Source of the DNA: CAWJAP01 sp963834365 | GTDB taxonomy: Bacteria > Acidobacteriota > Vicinamibacteria > Vicinamibacterales > Vicinamibacteraceae | Assembly: GCA_963834365.1 (NCBI GenBank) | Contig: CAWIBS010000022.1 | Coordinates: 1 to 64,000 of the forward strand | Length of the DNA stretch: 64,000 bases | Direction: 5' to 3' | Shown here: piece by piece, positions 18,723-28,158 of the stretch | Layout: each line of letters begins with the position of its first letter | Position numbering within the stretch: position 1 is the first letter of the stretch | Notes under the pieces: model-generated | Seen by the model: the letters and a program-made list of their open reading frames with translations, nothing else | Databases searched by the model: none | Told to the model about the DNA's origin: nothing | Made by a program: the position numbers and the translations under genes

Positions 18723-19163
18723 GTGTCATGTCACCAGCCGCCCACGGCGCGCGCGACAGTGCTGCTGGCCGACGATCACCTACAGACGGCAGAACAGCTG
18801 CGCACGCTGCTTCAGCGACATTTCGACGTGGTCGCGTTGGTAGCGGATGGCCGCGCTCTTGTGCGCGCGGCGGCGCAGCTCTCACCCGACGTGATTGTGG
18901 CCGACATCACGATGCCGCTCCTCGATGGGATAGAGGCTGCCAGGGTGATTCTGCGCGGCAATCCTGGGGCTCGGATCGTGCTGGTGACCATGTTCACGGA
19001 AGCCATCTTGTTGGAACGTGGGCTGGCGGCGGGCGTGTTGGGGTACGTGCTGAAGGATGCGGCCGGGTACGAACTGGTGCCGGCCGTTCGCGCGGTACTC
19101 CAGGGGCACCGTTACGTCAGCCGCGAGCTCGGTGACTTGCAACACGGGATGGGATCGGACTGA
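18723..19163 (+). CDS. Stand-alone receiver-domain protein (NarL-type)
   Basis: 146 residues containing only a receiver: acidic pair in LLADDH, phospho-acceptor D61 in VIVADITMPLLDG, T/S and Lys in VLVTMFTEA and GYVLKDAAGYE. It closely resembles the receiver of the upstream regulator (same KxxAGyELVpAvR helix) but stops at HGMGSD before any DNA-binding domain. NarL-family proteins normally have about 65 more residues, so it is either a truncated regulator or a phosphate sink or competitor for the same kinase. The start ATG at 18723 lies inside other open frames and has no strong Shine-Dalgarno. Confidence 0.75.
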   Translation: MSCHQPPTARATVLLADDHLQTAEQLRTLLQRHFDVVALVADGRALVRAAAQLSPDVIVADITMPLLDGIEAARVILRGNPGARIVLVTMFTEAILLERGLAAGVLGYVLKDAAGYELVPAVRAVLQGHRYVSRELGDLQHGMGSD

Positions 19164-19309
19164 GGACGGACATGGCGGCCAGGAGAACTGATGCGACGCG
19201 AAGCTGACGACGCAGTTGCGAACGGAGAACCGTTAATGGGCTCGGCTTGTGGTCGCTCGCACTCCAATCTGCACTCGGTTACCTCGTGTGGCGTGAAGTC
19301 ATCGTCGCG

Positions 19310-19413
19310 GCTCGAGTGCACCGCAGAAGCAGACCGAAGTCGGCAACGCTGACCGAGGGCGGCACGGCCTACAACGCGCCCAAGATCGGCGGCGCGTTCG
19401 GCGTGGCCTATTA
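19310..19413 (+). pseudogene. C-terminal tail of an unidentified protein
   Basis: The frame that stops at TAG 19411, 15 bases before the sulfatase ATG, ends SATLTEGGTAYNAPKIGGAF then GVAY. A terminal aromatic residue after alternating small and polar residues is typical of outer-membrane barrels, but the rest of the gene is not recognisable upstream. The remainder of the 19164-19428 gap shows nothing else. The call rests on one short tail. Confidence 0.25.
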
Positions 19414-19428
19414 GAAGGAGAGCGAATC

Positions 19429-21789
19429 ATGGCACTGAAAGAGTACAAACCCGGGACCGCATTCACCGGCGTGATCGGCCGGACGTTCGATGTCTCGGAG
19501 CCGGCATGGCCCGAGCCGCTGCGCGCGAAGGAGGGCGCGCCCAACGTGCTGTTCATCGTCCAGGACGACACCGGCTTCGGCCAGCTGGGCTGCTACGGCA
19601 GCCCGATCAAGACGCCGAACATCGATGCGCTGGCGGCCAACGGCCTGCTCTTCAACAACATGCACACCACGGCGCTCTGCTCGCCGACGCGGTCGTGCAT
19701 GCTGACCGGCCGCAACCATCACTCGAACGCGATGTCCTGCATCACCGAAGGCTCGACCGGCTACCCGGGCGGCAACGGCAACATCCCGTTCGAGAACGGC
19801 TTCCTGTCGGAGATGCTGCTGCAGCACGGCTACAACACCTACGCCATCGGCAAGTGGCACCTGACGCCGGCGGATCAGATCTCGGCGGCGGGACCGTACG
19901 ATCGCTGGCCGCTGGGCCGCGGCTTCGAGCGCTACTACGGCTTCCTCGGCGGCGACACCCACCAGTACTACCCGGAGCTGGTCTACGACAACCACTCGGT
20001 CGAGCCCGAGAAGACGCCGGAAGAGGGCTACCACCTGACCGAGGACCTGGTGGACAAGGCGATCAGCTTCATCGCCGACGCCAAGCAGGTCGCGCCCAAC
20101 AAGCCGTTCTTCATGTACTTCTGCCCGGGCGCCGTGCACGCGCCGCATCACGTGCCGAAGGAGTGGGCGGACCAGTACAAGGGCCAGTTCGACGACGGCT
20201 GGGACGCCTACCGCGAGAAGAGTCTTCAAGCGCCAGAAGGAGCTGGGCATCATCCCGAAGGACGCCGAGCTCTCGCGCCACGATCCGGACGTGCCGGACT
20301 GGAACACGCTCTCCGCCGACGAGAAGAAGCTCTACGCCCGCATGATGGAGGTCTTCGCCGGGTTCCTGACCCACACCGACCATCACTACGGCCGCCTGTT
20401 CGACTTCCTCGAAGACGATCGGCGAGTTCGACAACACGCTGATCATGTTCATCTCCGACAACGGCGCCAGCGCCGAAGGCGGCCCGACCGGGTCGGTCAA
20501 CGAGAACAAGTTCTTCAACAACGTGCCGGACTCGCTGGAAGAGAACCTGACGACGATCGACGAGCTGGGCGGGCCGAAGACCTTCAATCACTACGCCTGG
20601 GGCTGGACGTTTGCCGGCAACACGCCGTTCCGCCGCTGGAAGCGCGAGACCTATCGCGGCGGCATCAGCGATCCGTTCATCGTCCACTGGCCGAAGGGCA
20701 TCAAGGCGAAGGGCGAGGTGCGGCACGCAGTACGCCCACGCCATCGACATGGTGCCGACCGTGCTCGAGGCGCTTGGGCATCGAGCCGCCAGCGTCAATC
20801 AAGGGCGTCACGCAGTCGCCGATCGAGGGCCTCAGCTTCGCGCACGCCTTCGACGAGGCGGACGCGCCCTCGAAGCACATCACCCAGTACTTCGAGATGA
20901 TGGGCCACCGCTCGATCTATCACGACGGCTGGCGCGCGGTCTGCCCGTGGCCGGGGACGTCTTCACGGAAGCGGGCGCGTTCTTCGGCGCGCCGATGAGC
21001 AAGGACAAGCTGACCGAGCTGGATGCGAAGGGCTGGGAGCTGTACCACGTCGACCAGGACTTCGCCGAGAACCACAACCTCGCCGACGAGAACCGCGCCG
21101 AAGCTGATCGAGATGATCGCCAACTGGTACGTCGAGGCCGGCAAGTACAACGTGCTGCCGGTCGACAGCCGCGGCACGGCGCGGTTTGCCGACCCGCGGC
21201 CGCAGATCGCCGTCGACCGCACGAGCTACACGTACTACCCGGGCACGCAGATGGTGCCGGCCAACGCCGGTCCCAACGTGCTGAACCGGCCGCACAGCAT
21301 CACCGCCGATGTCGAGATCCCGAAGGGCGGCGCCGAAGGCGTGCTGCTCTCGGCCGGCGATGTCCAGGGCGGCTACTGCTTCTACGTGCAGGGCGGCAAG
21401 CTCCACTACGTCTACAACTACGTCGGGAGCGACTTCTATCACGTCGAATCGAACGTCGCCGTCCCGGAGGGCCGTCACAGCTGCGCTTCGAGTTCGAGGT
21501 GACGGGCAAGCCCGACATCGCGCAACGGCAAGGGCGCGCCGGGCCGCGGCCAGCTCTACATCGACGGCAAGCTGGTCGGGCAGGGTCGACATTCCGCTCA
21601 CGATGCCGCATCACCACTCGGACTCGGCGGCGGCATCGTCTGCGGCGCCGACACCGGCTCGCCGGTGTGGGACAAATACAAGCCGCCGTTCAAGTTCACC
21701 GGGACGCTCTACAGCGTGACCGTGGACGTCAGCGGCGAGCTGATCAAGGACACGGAAGCCGAGATGCGGTGGCGATGGCGCGGCAGTGA
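19429..21789 (+). CDS. Arylsulfatase (formylglycine type), about ten frameshifts
   Basis: GAAGGAGAG at 19415 precedes ATG 19429. The N-terminal frame runs 265 residues: NVLFIVQDDTGFGQLGCYGS (metal-site Asp pair at 46-47), CSPTRSCMLTGR with Cys84 as the formylglycine site, and AIGKWHLTP. Later pieces in successive frames are FDNTLIMFISDNGASAEGGP, YRGGISDPFIVHWPKGIKAK, YAHAIDMVPTVLEALG, WELYHVDQDFAENHNLADEN, then a C-terminal jelly-roll-like part (SITADVEIPKGGAEGVLLSA) to TGA 21787. Joined length is about 780 residues, as in family members. Most breaks are restored by deleting one base (for example near 20222, 20420, 20724, 20779); no frame shows scattered stops. It would hydrolyse sulfate esters once the Cys is matured; there is no signal peptide. 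Confidence 0.8.
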
Positions 21790-21849
21790 CGCAACCAACG
21801 AGAGGAGAAGCGACCACACTGACGCCAAGCGCGAGGTCGAGTACCGCGC

Positions 21850-21950
21850 CGATGGGACGCTTTGAGGTCGGGCTCAAGGAGGCCCGCGAGCGCGGCTGGA
21901 CGGTGGTCAGCATGAAGGACGACTGGAGGCGAATTTTCTCATTCGAGTGA
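21850..21950 (+). pseudogene. C-terminal tail resembling a HAD-like hydrolase
   Basis: The frame stopping at TGA 21948 ends with LKEARERGWTVVSMKDDWRR then IFSFE, which resembles the C-terminus of a HAD-like protein family. There is no start or upstream domain; the piece follows the sulfatase end within 60 bases. Remnant only, identification tentative. Confidence 0.3.
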
Positions 21951-21960
21951 GAGCACCGCC

Positions 21961-22527
21961 ATGCCTAACCCAGCCCGGCTCGAATGGATTGGGAAGTACA
22001 CAGCGATCTTCAGCGCTCTCGTCGCAATGGCTGTCGGCATCGGTCAATACCGGCGAGGCGTGTCGCAAAGCATCAGGGAGCTCGAGTGGAGACAGGCCGA
22101 CATGGCGCGAACGATGATCAACGGCCTGATGAACGATGCGGGTTGGCAGGCGATGACGATGCTCGACTGGGAGGAAGGCCGCGACTACGAGGTCACGCCA
22201 GGCACGAGAGTCCACATTCTTCCGCGTGATGTTCCCGTGGCAATCGAAGCGTCCTTGCGAGCGAACGGGCCGAAGCGCACGGAGACACAGCGATTCATCA
22301 CCGACAGATATGACCGCTTTCTGTTCCAGGTGGGTCGGTTGCAAGGGGCGGTACGCTCGGGTTTGGTACAACACGCTGATGTGCGGTTTCCGCTCGAGTG
22401 GTATGTCGAGAAACGGATCTGCAGACACAAGAAGCTACTTCTCGCGTACATGGCCGAGAACTCCACGATTGAGTCAAAGCAATTCTTCGAGTCTCTCGAT
22501 GCCTGGCGACGATGTTCTTCTGACTAG
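21961..22527 (+). CDS. Hypothetical protein with N-terminal membrane helix
   Basis: 188 residues; I do not recognise the family. ATG 21961 follows GTGAGAGCACCGCC. Residues 10-28 (WIGKYTAIFSALVAMAVGIG) form one likely membrane helix followed by charged sequence (YRRGVSQSIRELEWRQADMA), so a type II anchor with a cytoplasmic or periplasmic domain of about 155 residues is likely. The remainder is mixed charged/hydrophobic with no cofactor motif. The frame is uninterrupted with coding-like composition. Confidence 0.55.
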   Translation: MPNPARLEWIGKYTAIFSALVAMAVGIGQYRRGVSQSIRELEWRQADMARTMINGLMNDAGWQAMTMLDWEEGRDYEVTPGTRVHILPRDVPVAIEASLRANGPKRTETQRFITDRYDRFLFQVGRLQGAVRSGLVQHADVRFPLEWYVEKRICRHKKLLLAYMAENSTIESKQFFESLDAWRRCSSD

Positions 22528-22557
22528 ACCGCGCAGACAAGCCGTGGCCATCGAGTC

Positions 22558-22971
22558 ATGATGCTCGTGCGAACGGCCGTCGTCCTCGGATTCGTCGTCT
22601 CGAGCGCACCCGCGTGGGCCCAGCGGACCGATGTGGTCACGTTGATCAACGGCGATTCCAACACCGGCGAGATCGTGGAGCTGGATCGCGGCCGGCTGAA
22701 ATTCGAGACCGACGATGCAGGTACGATCTTGTTCGAGTGGGACAAGATTGCGATGGTCGAAGCGGCAGGTCAGTTCGAGGTAACCACCTCGGATGGGCGG
22801 CGCTTTCTGGGCAGTCTCGGACGGAGCAGAGCCCAGTCGGTCCTGATTATCACTGGCACCGACACGATCGAGCTATCCATGTCCGAGGTGACCGGTATTG
22901 TCCCGATGGATGGCGGCGCTCTGGCAACCGCCGACCGCGTGTGGTCAGGCTGCCGGGGCAAGGCTGTATGA
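22558..22971 (+). CDS. DUF481-type outer-membrane protein, truncated after N-terminal domain
   Basis: 137 residues with a signal peptide (MMLVRTAVVLGFVVSSAPAW, cleavage near AWAQ). The mature part TDVVTLINGDSNTGEIVELD, RGRLKFETDDAGTILFEWDK and VTTSDGRRFLGSLG is the N-terminal module of DUF481 proteins, which normally continue into a roughly 200-residue salt-stress-induced-type beta-barrel. Here the frame leaves the family at DRVWSGCRGKAV and stops, overlapping (ATGA) a kinase remnant. The barrel has therefore been lost by a junction near 22940. Confidence 0.6.
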   Translation: MMLVRTAVVLGFVVSSAPAWAQRTDVVTLINGDSNTGEIVELDRGRLKFETDDAGTILFEWDKIAMVEAAGQFEVTTSDGRRFLGSLGRSRAQSVLIITGTDTIELSMSEVTGIVPMDGGALATADRVWSGCRGKAV

Positions 22972-23160
22972 CCTCCATCGTCCTCGTTCTGGTCGTCGTG
23001 GTCGCCATTCGGGCCGCGGCGATTGCCGTCCTGCTGGTCCAGCGACGCTCGCTCCGCCAAAGCGAGGCGTCTTTTCATGATTTGGCAGACGGCATGGCTC
23101 ATCATCATGTGGACGACCAGACCAGATTCGAACCTCGACTACCTGATGTGGAACTGGCGG
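22968..23160 (+). pseudogene. Histidine-kinase N-terminus, truncated duplicate
   Basis: ATG 22968 overlaps the preceding stop. Residues 1-45 have a membrane helix, then LLVQRRSLRQSEASFHDLAD, closely matching LLRQRRALRQSEAFFRHLAD of the intact kinase at 16735. A shift near 23095 moves to IIMWTTRPDSNLDYL, again matching IMWTTRPDTTLDYL. Similarity ends at about 23150, within the PAS domain, where sequence of the convergent channel gene begins. It is a 5' duplicate of the kinase type, not functional. Confidence 0.65.
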
Positions 23161-23181
23161 ATCACCAGAACTCAGCGGATT

Positions 23182-24624
23182 TCAGTGGCGGCGCAGCGCG
23201 GTGCGCGCCGATTGCAGCGCCCGGCGCCTGACGTCGAGCACCCGCCCGGTGTCGCGGGCCAGCGTCGGACTGGCTTCGAACATTTGCCGTACGGTGTCCG
23301 GCCTCAGCAGCAGGACCTCCGTGTCCTCGACGGCAACGGCCCGCGAGTCAGCGGACTGCGTCCCATGCATACCGGCTTCGCCGAAGAACTCGCCCGGGCC
23401 CACCGCCGCGATCTCCGCGATCTCGGCCTGTCGCACGAGCTGCATCGAGACCGCACCCTTCACCACGAGGTAGACGCCGTCGAGCAGTTGCCCTTCGTCG
23501 AAGATCACCTCGCCCTTGCCGAACGACAGGGCGCGGATGACGGCGTGCTCACCTTCAGGCAGCCGGGGCAGGTGCGGGAGTCGCGTCAGGATATCGGCTG
23601 GCGACGCCTCGGGTTTCTGGAAGGGCGCGTCGGTCATGTGCTGAATGTTCACGCTTGACGGGGTAGGGCAGGGTCAGCCCATGCCGCCGCGTCATGTACC
23701 AGATGCGCGTGATGAGATCGTTGCGGACCGACCACCGATCTTCCTCGGCGACCCGCCAGATCAGGCGATAGTTGACCGAGTGGTTGCCGTATCCGATCGT
23801 CGCCGCAATCGGCTTGGGCGACTGGACCACACCTTTTGTCGTCCTCGCCACCTCGAGCAGCGCTCTGCGCACCGTCGTTCGGCGGATCGTCACTGCTGAA
23901 GGCGAGCTCGAGCATCTCCATGCGGATCGGCAGCGGTCGGGAGTAATTGCTGATCGTCTCTTTGTTCAGGGTCGAGTTCGGGACGACCTGGATCATGCCG
24001 CCCAGAGCCTCGATGTGCGCCGACCGCCAGTTGATCTCCTTCACCGTGCCGGAGACGCCGCCGACCTCGATGGTGTCGCCGATCTCGAACGGCCGCTCCA
24101 TCAGCAGCATGAGCCCCGAAAAGAGGTTGCCAAGGGGCTCTTGAAGCGCCAGGCCCACGACGATGGACGTCACACCCAGCGCGGTCAGCGCACCCTGGAT
24201 CTCGCGGTCCCAGATGAATGAATAGGCGAGGGCCGCCGCGACCGCGACGAGGAGGGTTCGCACCAGATCCCGCAGCAAGCGGGGCACGCGCTGCTGCCAG
24301 CTCCCCACGGCGGCGCCTTCGAACACCACCGCATTGGCGGCGCCCAGCGCGACGATGACGAGCGCGACCCAGGTCGCGGTTGTCGCGACGCGAACCCAGA
24401 CGTTCTCGCTCGGCAGCCCGAGCACGGCGCGCAGATAGATGACGCCGGCGATCGGCCGGCAGCACCCAGATCCGCGTGCGCCGCATCCAGACCATCGCGG
24501 GATGTCCCCGGCGCGCGAGCGCGAACCCCAGTTCAGTGGCGACGACGAGGGCCAGCAGGAGGCCCACCGCGAGCGCGATCGCCCATGCGCCCTGCTCGCG
24601 CAGGATGCCCATCAAGTCGTTCAT
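23182..24624 (-). CDS. MscS-type channel with C-terminal cyclic-nucleotide-binding domain (bCNG family), frameshifted
   Basis: About 480 residues joined. ATG 24624 overlaps the probable stop of the cyclase gene (ATGA). Several membrane helices (AIALAVGLLLALVVATELGF; TWVALVIVALGAANAVVF) lead to the MscS pore and beta domain (GVTSIVVGLALQEPLGNLFS, MERPFEIGDTIEVGGVSGTV, IQVVPNSTLNKETISNYSRP). The C-terminus is a cNMP-binding fold: GEVIFDEGQLLDGVYLVVKG, PGEFFGEAGM and ADSRAVAVEDTEVLLLRP; the phosphate-binding cassette is GEFFGEAGMHGTQSADSRAV. Frameshifts near 24455, 23890 and 23655 each need one base removed. bCNG channels conduct poorly to tension and are thought to be cNMP-gated. The upstream coupled gene encodes a cyclase-fold sensor. 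Confidence 0.8.
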
Positions 24625-26743
24625 GCGACCCCCTCGTCGAATCACGGCGAACAGCTCGACCGCGCCAATTCCCTGAACGTCCATCTGCGTCGGCGCTCCG
24701 AACGGCACCAGGTCGCGCACGCGGTCGTAGACGGGCCTGGTGACGACGATGGAGGTCCCCTCCGTCCGACTCGATGCGCCGCGTCAGCCGGACCGTGTCG
24801 CCCCAGAAGTCGTAGATGAACTTTCGCCGCCCGATCAGCCCGCCGATCACCGGTCCGGCGTTGATGCGGATGTCTGCGCCGAGGCTGGTCTGGCGCTCCG
24901 CGTTGAATCGACGGACGATGCGAACGGCCTCGCGCGCGAACTCGACCATCCGCGCGGTATGGTCGGGCCGCTCGAGCGACAGGCCCGACGCCGCGAGATA
25001 GGAAGCGCCGATCGTCCGGACCTTCTCGACGCCCTGCTGCTCGGCGGCCTCGTCGAGCGCGCCGACGACATCGCTCAGCAGCGCCATCACGCGATCCTCG
25101 CCCAACTCGCGCGAGAGCGCGTCCAGGCCGACGAGATTGATGTACGCGACGGTGACGTCGGCGAACGACTGAGGCGTCTCGGAGGTGCCCCCCCTGACTT
25201 GAGCGGCGGCCGACGCCGGCAGCAGGCTTTGAAGCAGCCGTTCGTTTTCCTCCACCTGGCGGTCGAGATCCTCGCGGCTGGCGCGGAGGCTTCGGACCAT
25301 CTCGTTGAAGGCCTCCCCGAGCTCGCGGTACTCATCGTCGGGCGCAACATCGACCTGCACGTCCAGCGTCCCCTTGCTGACACGCCGCGCCGCGCCGACG
25401 AGCGCGCCGATCGGCCGCGTCAGCGCCGCGGCCATGAACAGCGCGATGACCGAGGCGAGCAGGGCGAGCGCCCCGCCGACGGCAAGCGCACGCCGGGTGT
25501 AGGCCGCGAGCGGCGCCATCGCCTCTCTCCGGTCGATCTTCGCGATCACAGCCCAGCGCAGCGAATCGAGATCCAGCGGGCCATAGGCCATCAGCGCGTC
25601 GACGCCGCGGTAGTCCTCGATCGCCATCACACCACTCTGACCGCGCAGCGCGGCGCGCGTGGCCTCGTTGTCGACTGGCACCGTCAAAATCGTCGTGTTC
25701 AGCCGCTCGACGGTGTCAGCCGTGCGCGACGTGAGCTTCGACTGACGCAGGGTCGCGATGAACGCCTTCGGATCCTCGATCAGGAACCGTGAATCCGTTC
25801 GCATCGTCAGGTCGGGCCCGACCATGTAGACCTGGCCGGTCTTGCCGAGGCCTTCGGCCTCCTACTGCCGCCCGCCAGAGAGCGCGTCCGAGATCGGCTC
25901 GAGCCTGAACCGGAGGAGCATGACTGCGACCATTCGCGGCCCGTCGAACACCGGTGTCCCGATGAAGGCCCCAGGCGCGCCCAGTCTCGGCCGATACGCC
26001 TCGAAGTCGGCGACCCGGTAGTCGTCCACATCTTTCGAGGTGCTCAGCGTCCGGGCGAGGGCCGCGAAATTGCTCGATGGCGTAAGGTCCGCTGGCGAGG
26101 TTCGTGCCGAGAACCGCCGATTCCTCGTGGCTGTAGAACACTTCGAGCGTCTCGGGATCGACGAGCAGAATGTTCTCGAATCCCAGCCTATTGATGAACG
26201 GGGCGAGACTGGCCTGCGCTTCCCCGACTGCGGCCCCGTAGCGGCTGGTGTCGGTGGCGGAGACGAGTGGTCGAGACACCCCGTAAGGCTTGGGCGCCTG
26301 CACGAGGTAGTGGTAGTGGAGGTACCACTCCGCGGGGCTCGTCGGCAACGACGATCCCTCTGCGGGCGTGATTGACAGATTCTTGGCGAGGGCCGGGCTC
26401 GAACTCCTGCAGGTGAAACCGCGTCACGTCCTCGGTCATTTTGGGCGTGACTGCGACACGTTGCCAGATCCCGATGGGCGGCCCGCAGCGCGACGGCGGC
26501 TCTGGTGACCACGTCCGCGGCGGAGAAGGCCAGCACCTCGTTCCGCATGGACGTCAGCATCGACTTGACGATGCCGGCCTTCGAGCGCTGGAGGCCGAGC
26601 AACTGCCGTTCGGCGCTGGCCGTGAGGCTCTGGCGGGCCGTGAGGTAGCCGACGCCCGTCAGCACCGTGATGCCGGCGATGGTCAGCAGGACGAAGGACA
26701 CGAGCAGCTTCGACTGCACGCTCAGTGACCGACGGTGGGGCAT
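24621..26743 (-). CDS. Cache-HAMP-class III cyclase-fold protein with degenerate catalytic site, frameshifted
   Basis: About 700 residues joined. N-terminal helix (SKLLVSFVLLTIAGITVLTG), extracellular dCache-like sensor (LVDPETLEVFYSHEESAVLG, GAFIGTPVFDGPRMVAVMLL), second helix and HAMP (RPIGALVGAARRVSKGTLDV), coiled linker, class III cyclase domain. In it, the first metal Asp position is Asn (VAYINLVG, codon at 25138-25136), the second is Ala (TIGASYLAASGL, near 25006). The Lys of VEK and the Asp of YDFWGDT remain, as in the C2 half of mammalian adenylate cyclases. Breaks: shifts near 26430, 26345 and 26075, an in-frame TAG at 25862, one shift near 24765 and one extra G in a G5 run at 24630. 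With that G removed the gene ends in VIRRGVA at TGA 24621, overlapping the channel start. Confidence 0.72.
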
Positions 26744-27279
26744 GACTGGCGTCCTAGCATACTGCGCAGGACGTTGGCTGGAGTGAGAAGTGACCAGCTC
26801 GGGAGCGACGTGGAGATCGTCGTGAAGCCGCGTGCCCGAGCCGCCGGTCGGGCGCGCGTCCTGGTCGCCTGAGGCGCTCGTCGGGCCGCTGGGTCCGCGT
26901 GCTCAATGCGTGTCTCTACCAAGGCTTTCCTGCGGTTCTCAGGTACTCCCGGGACTTCTTCACGCGGCTAATCACCAGGCGATACCCACGGCGTGCCCCG
27001 CGGCCCAAAATGGGCCTGGATGCTGCGGCTGGTGGTCAGTCAGCATCTCGACGGCGCGATGGGCCGATTCGAGGCCGCATGAAGGGAGGAGCTGGCGACG
27101 CCGCTCCGCCGGTCGACCGTCGAGGAGCCGCGCGTGGTACTTCCCCCTGCGGCGGCGGCTCGCCAGGAGCCAGGCGCGTACGACGAATCGCGGTTCGGGG
27201 TGCGCGCATCAGGCGTTTGTCGCCCCTCGTTTCCAGTCCCTCTATCGCGCGTGGTTCGTGCAGAGGGATGCGGTGCTGG
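26744..27279 (+). other. 535-base stretch of unrecognisable sequence between cyclase gene and integrase remnant
   Basis: Open frames on the plus strand (for example 26899-27486) carry no family motif outside the short integrase tail. I see no RNA gene. The promoter of the divergent cyclase gene must lie just after 26743, but no clear elements stand out. Probably decayed mobile DNA. Confidence 0.35.
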
Positions 27280-27420
27280 GCCGGGGGCTCTCACCCATTC
27301 TGGGCGGACGCGAGAGCTGGCGGGGCATCAGGACCTGACGACGACGCAACGCTACATGCACCTGGGTCCGGCAGCGATCGCAGACGCGATTCGACTGTTG
27401 GATGCGCCGGGAGGGGGCTT
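27280..27420 (+). pseudogene. Tyrosine recombinase (integrase), C-terminal remnant
   Basis: The plus-strand frame reads ELAGHQDLTTTQRYMHLGPA and AIADAIRLLDAP, the end of the phage-integrase catalytic domain (His of LAGHxDLxTTxRYxH, nucleophilic Tyr in TQRYMH). The rest of the R-H-R-H-Y set is missing upstream. It sits 160 bases from the ssrA 3' end, a standard attachment site for such enzymes, so it is probably the relic of the enzyme that inserted an element here. Confidence 0.7.
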
Positions 27421-27582
27421 CGCGTGGAGATATTGTGGAGACGGGGGAGCCCTAGACGTGCAAGGGCTGTAGGATCAATGAGTTAGATGGTGGAGCAGCC
27501 CGCCTTCGCCAAGGCTACGGTGGGCAACCTTCGCCTGGATTCAACGTAGCTCACGCGTTCGTTGGCAAGGGTGAGCGAAGGT

Positions 27583-27934
27583 TGGTGGAGGCGGTGGGAG
27601 TTGAACCCACGTCCGAAGGCACATCCCCGCAGGAATCTACATGCGTGTCCCCTCTTTGATCTCACCGCGCGCGTAGGAGAGAGGCGAGAACCCGCGCGCG
27701 GCCAGCGACGGATAGAGTCTCGCACCGAACGCTCCGTCGCACAGCGTTCGGCACCAGCCTGCTGATGACGCCAGACCCGGCCCCGCAGGCGAGAACCGGA
27801 AGGCGCTCACGGCCTAAGCCGCGAGAGCGAGTTGAGTGTCCGCAGTTACAGCGGTTTCCACCGGATTTACGAGGCGATGGCGCTCGGCATGCATCCCGCG
27901 AACCCGTACCCCCGTCGAAGCCAAGTACGCCCCC
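27583..27934 (-). ncRNA. ssrA: tmRNA
   Basis: One-piece tmRNA, 352 bases. 5' end GGGGGCGTACTTGGCTTCGA at 27934, followed by CGGGGGTAC. The 3' end has a tRNA-like T-arm (GTGGGTTCAACTCCCAC) and GCCTCCACCA ending at 27583, which pairs with the 5' GGGGGCG to form the acceptor stem. The tag reading frame, codons at 27843-27817, is ADTQLALAA followed by TAG at 27816-27814, with the usual hydrophobic -LAA degradation end. With SmpB it rescues stalled ribosomes. CCA is encoded. The 3' end faces an integrase remnant. Confidence 0.93.
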
Positions 27935-27961
27935 ACGAGCAGGTCGCGAACGAACCCCTTG

Positions 27962-27967
27962 ATTTTA
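27962..27967 (-). promoter_or_regulatory. Possible -10 element for ssrA
   Basis: TAAAAT on the minus strand, 28 bases before the mature tmRNA 5' end, a distance that fits a short leader removed by RNase P. No convincing -35 hexamer could be seen at 17 bases spacing. Confidence 0.3.
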
Positions 27968-28158
27968 CCATCGTCTGGCGCCCGTTCAGCGACCCGCTCT
28001 GCAGCGTTCTTTAGGACAGAGGTCCCTGGGCGCGCGGGACACCGCCGGATCCGCGAGCCGGCACGACGGGTCGTTCTTGACGCCCGGCGCAGGGGCTTCC
28101 GATAATTCAGGCAATCGCGCTCAATCCCGCCGCCCCGCTGGCCGATATTGGAGACGTG

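Noticed and set aside
9218..25864. Two in-frame TAG codons (9218 and 25862) as evidence of amber recoding
   Set aside because: Several intact genes here end in TAG (for example 7436, 41535, 50839) and no suppressor tRNA or pyrrolysine/selenocysteine signal is visible; ordinary mutation or error is simpler.
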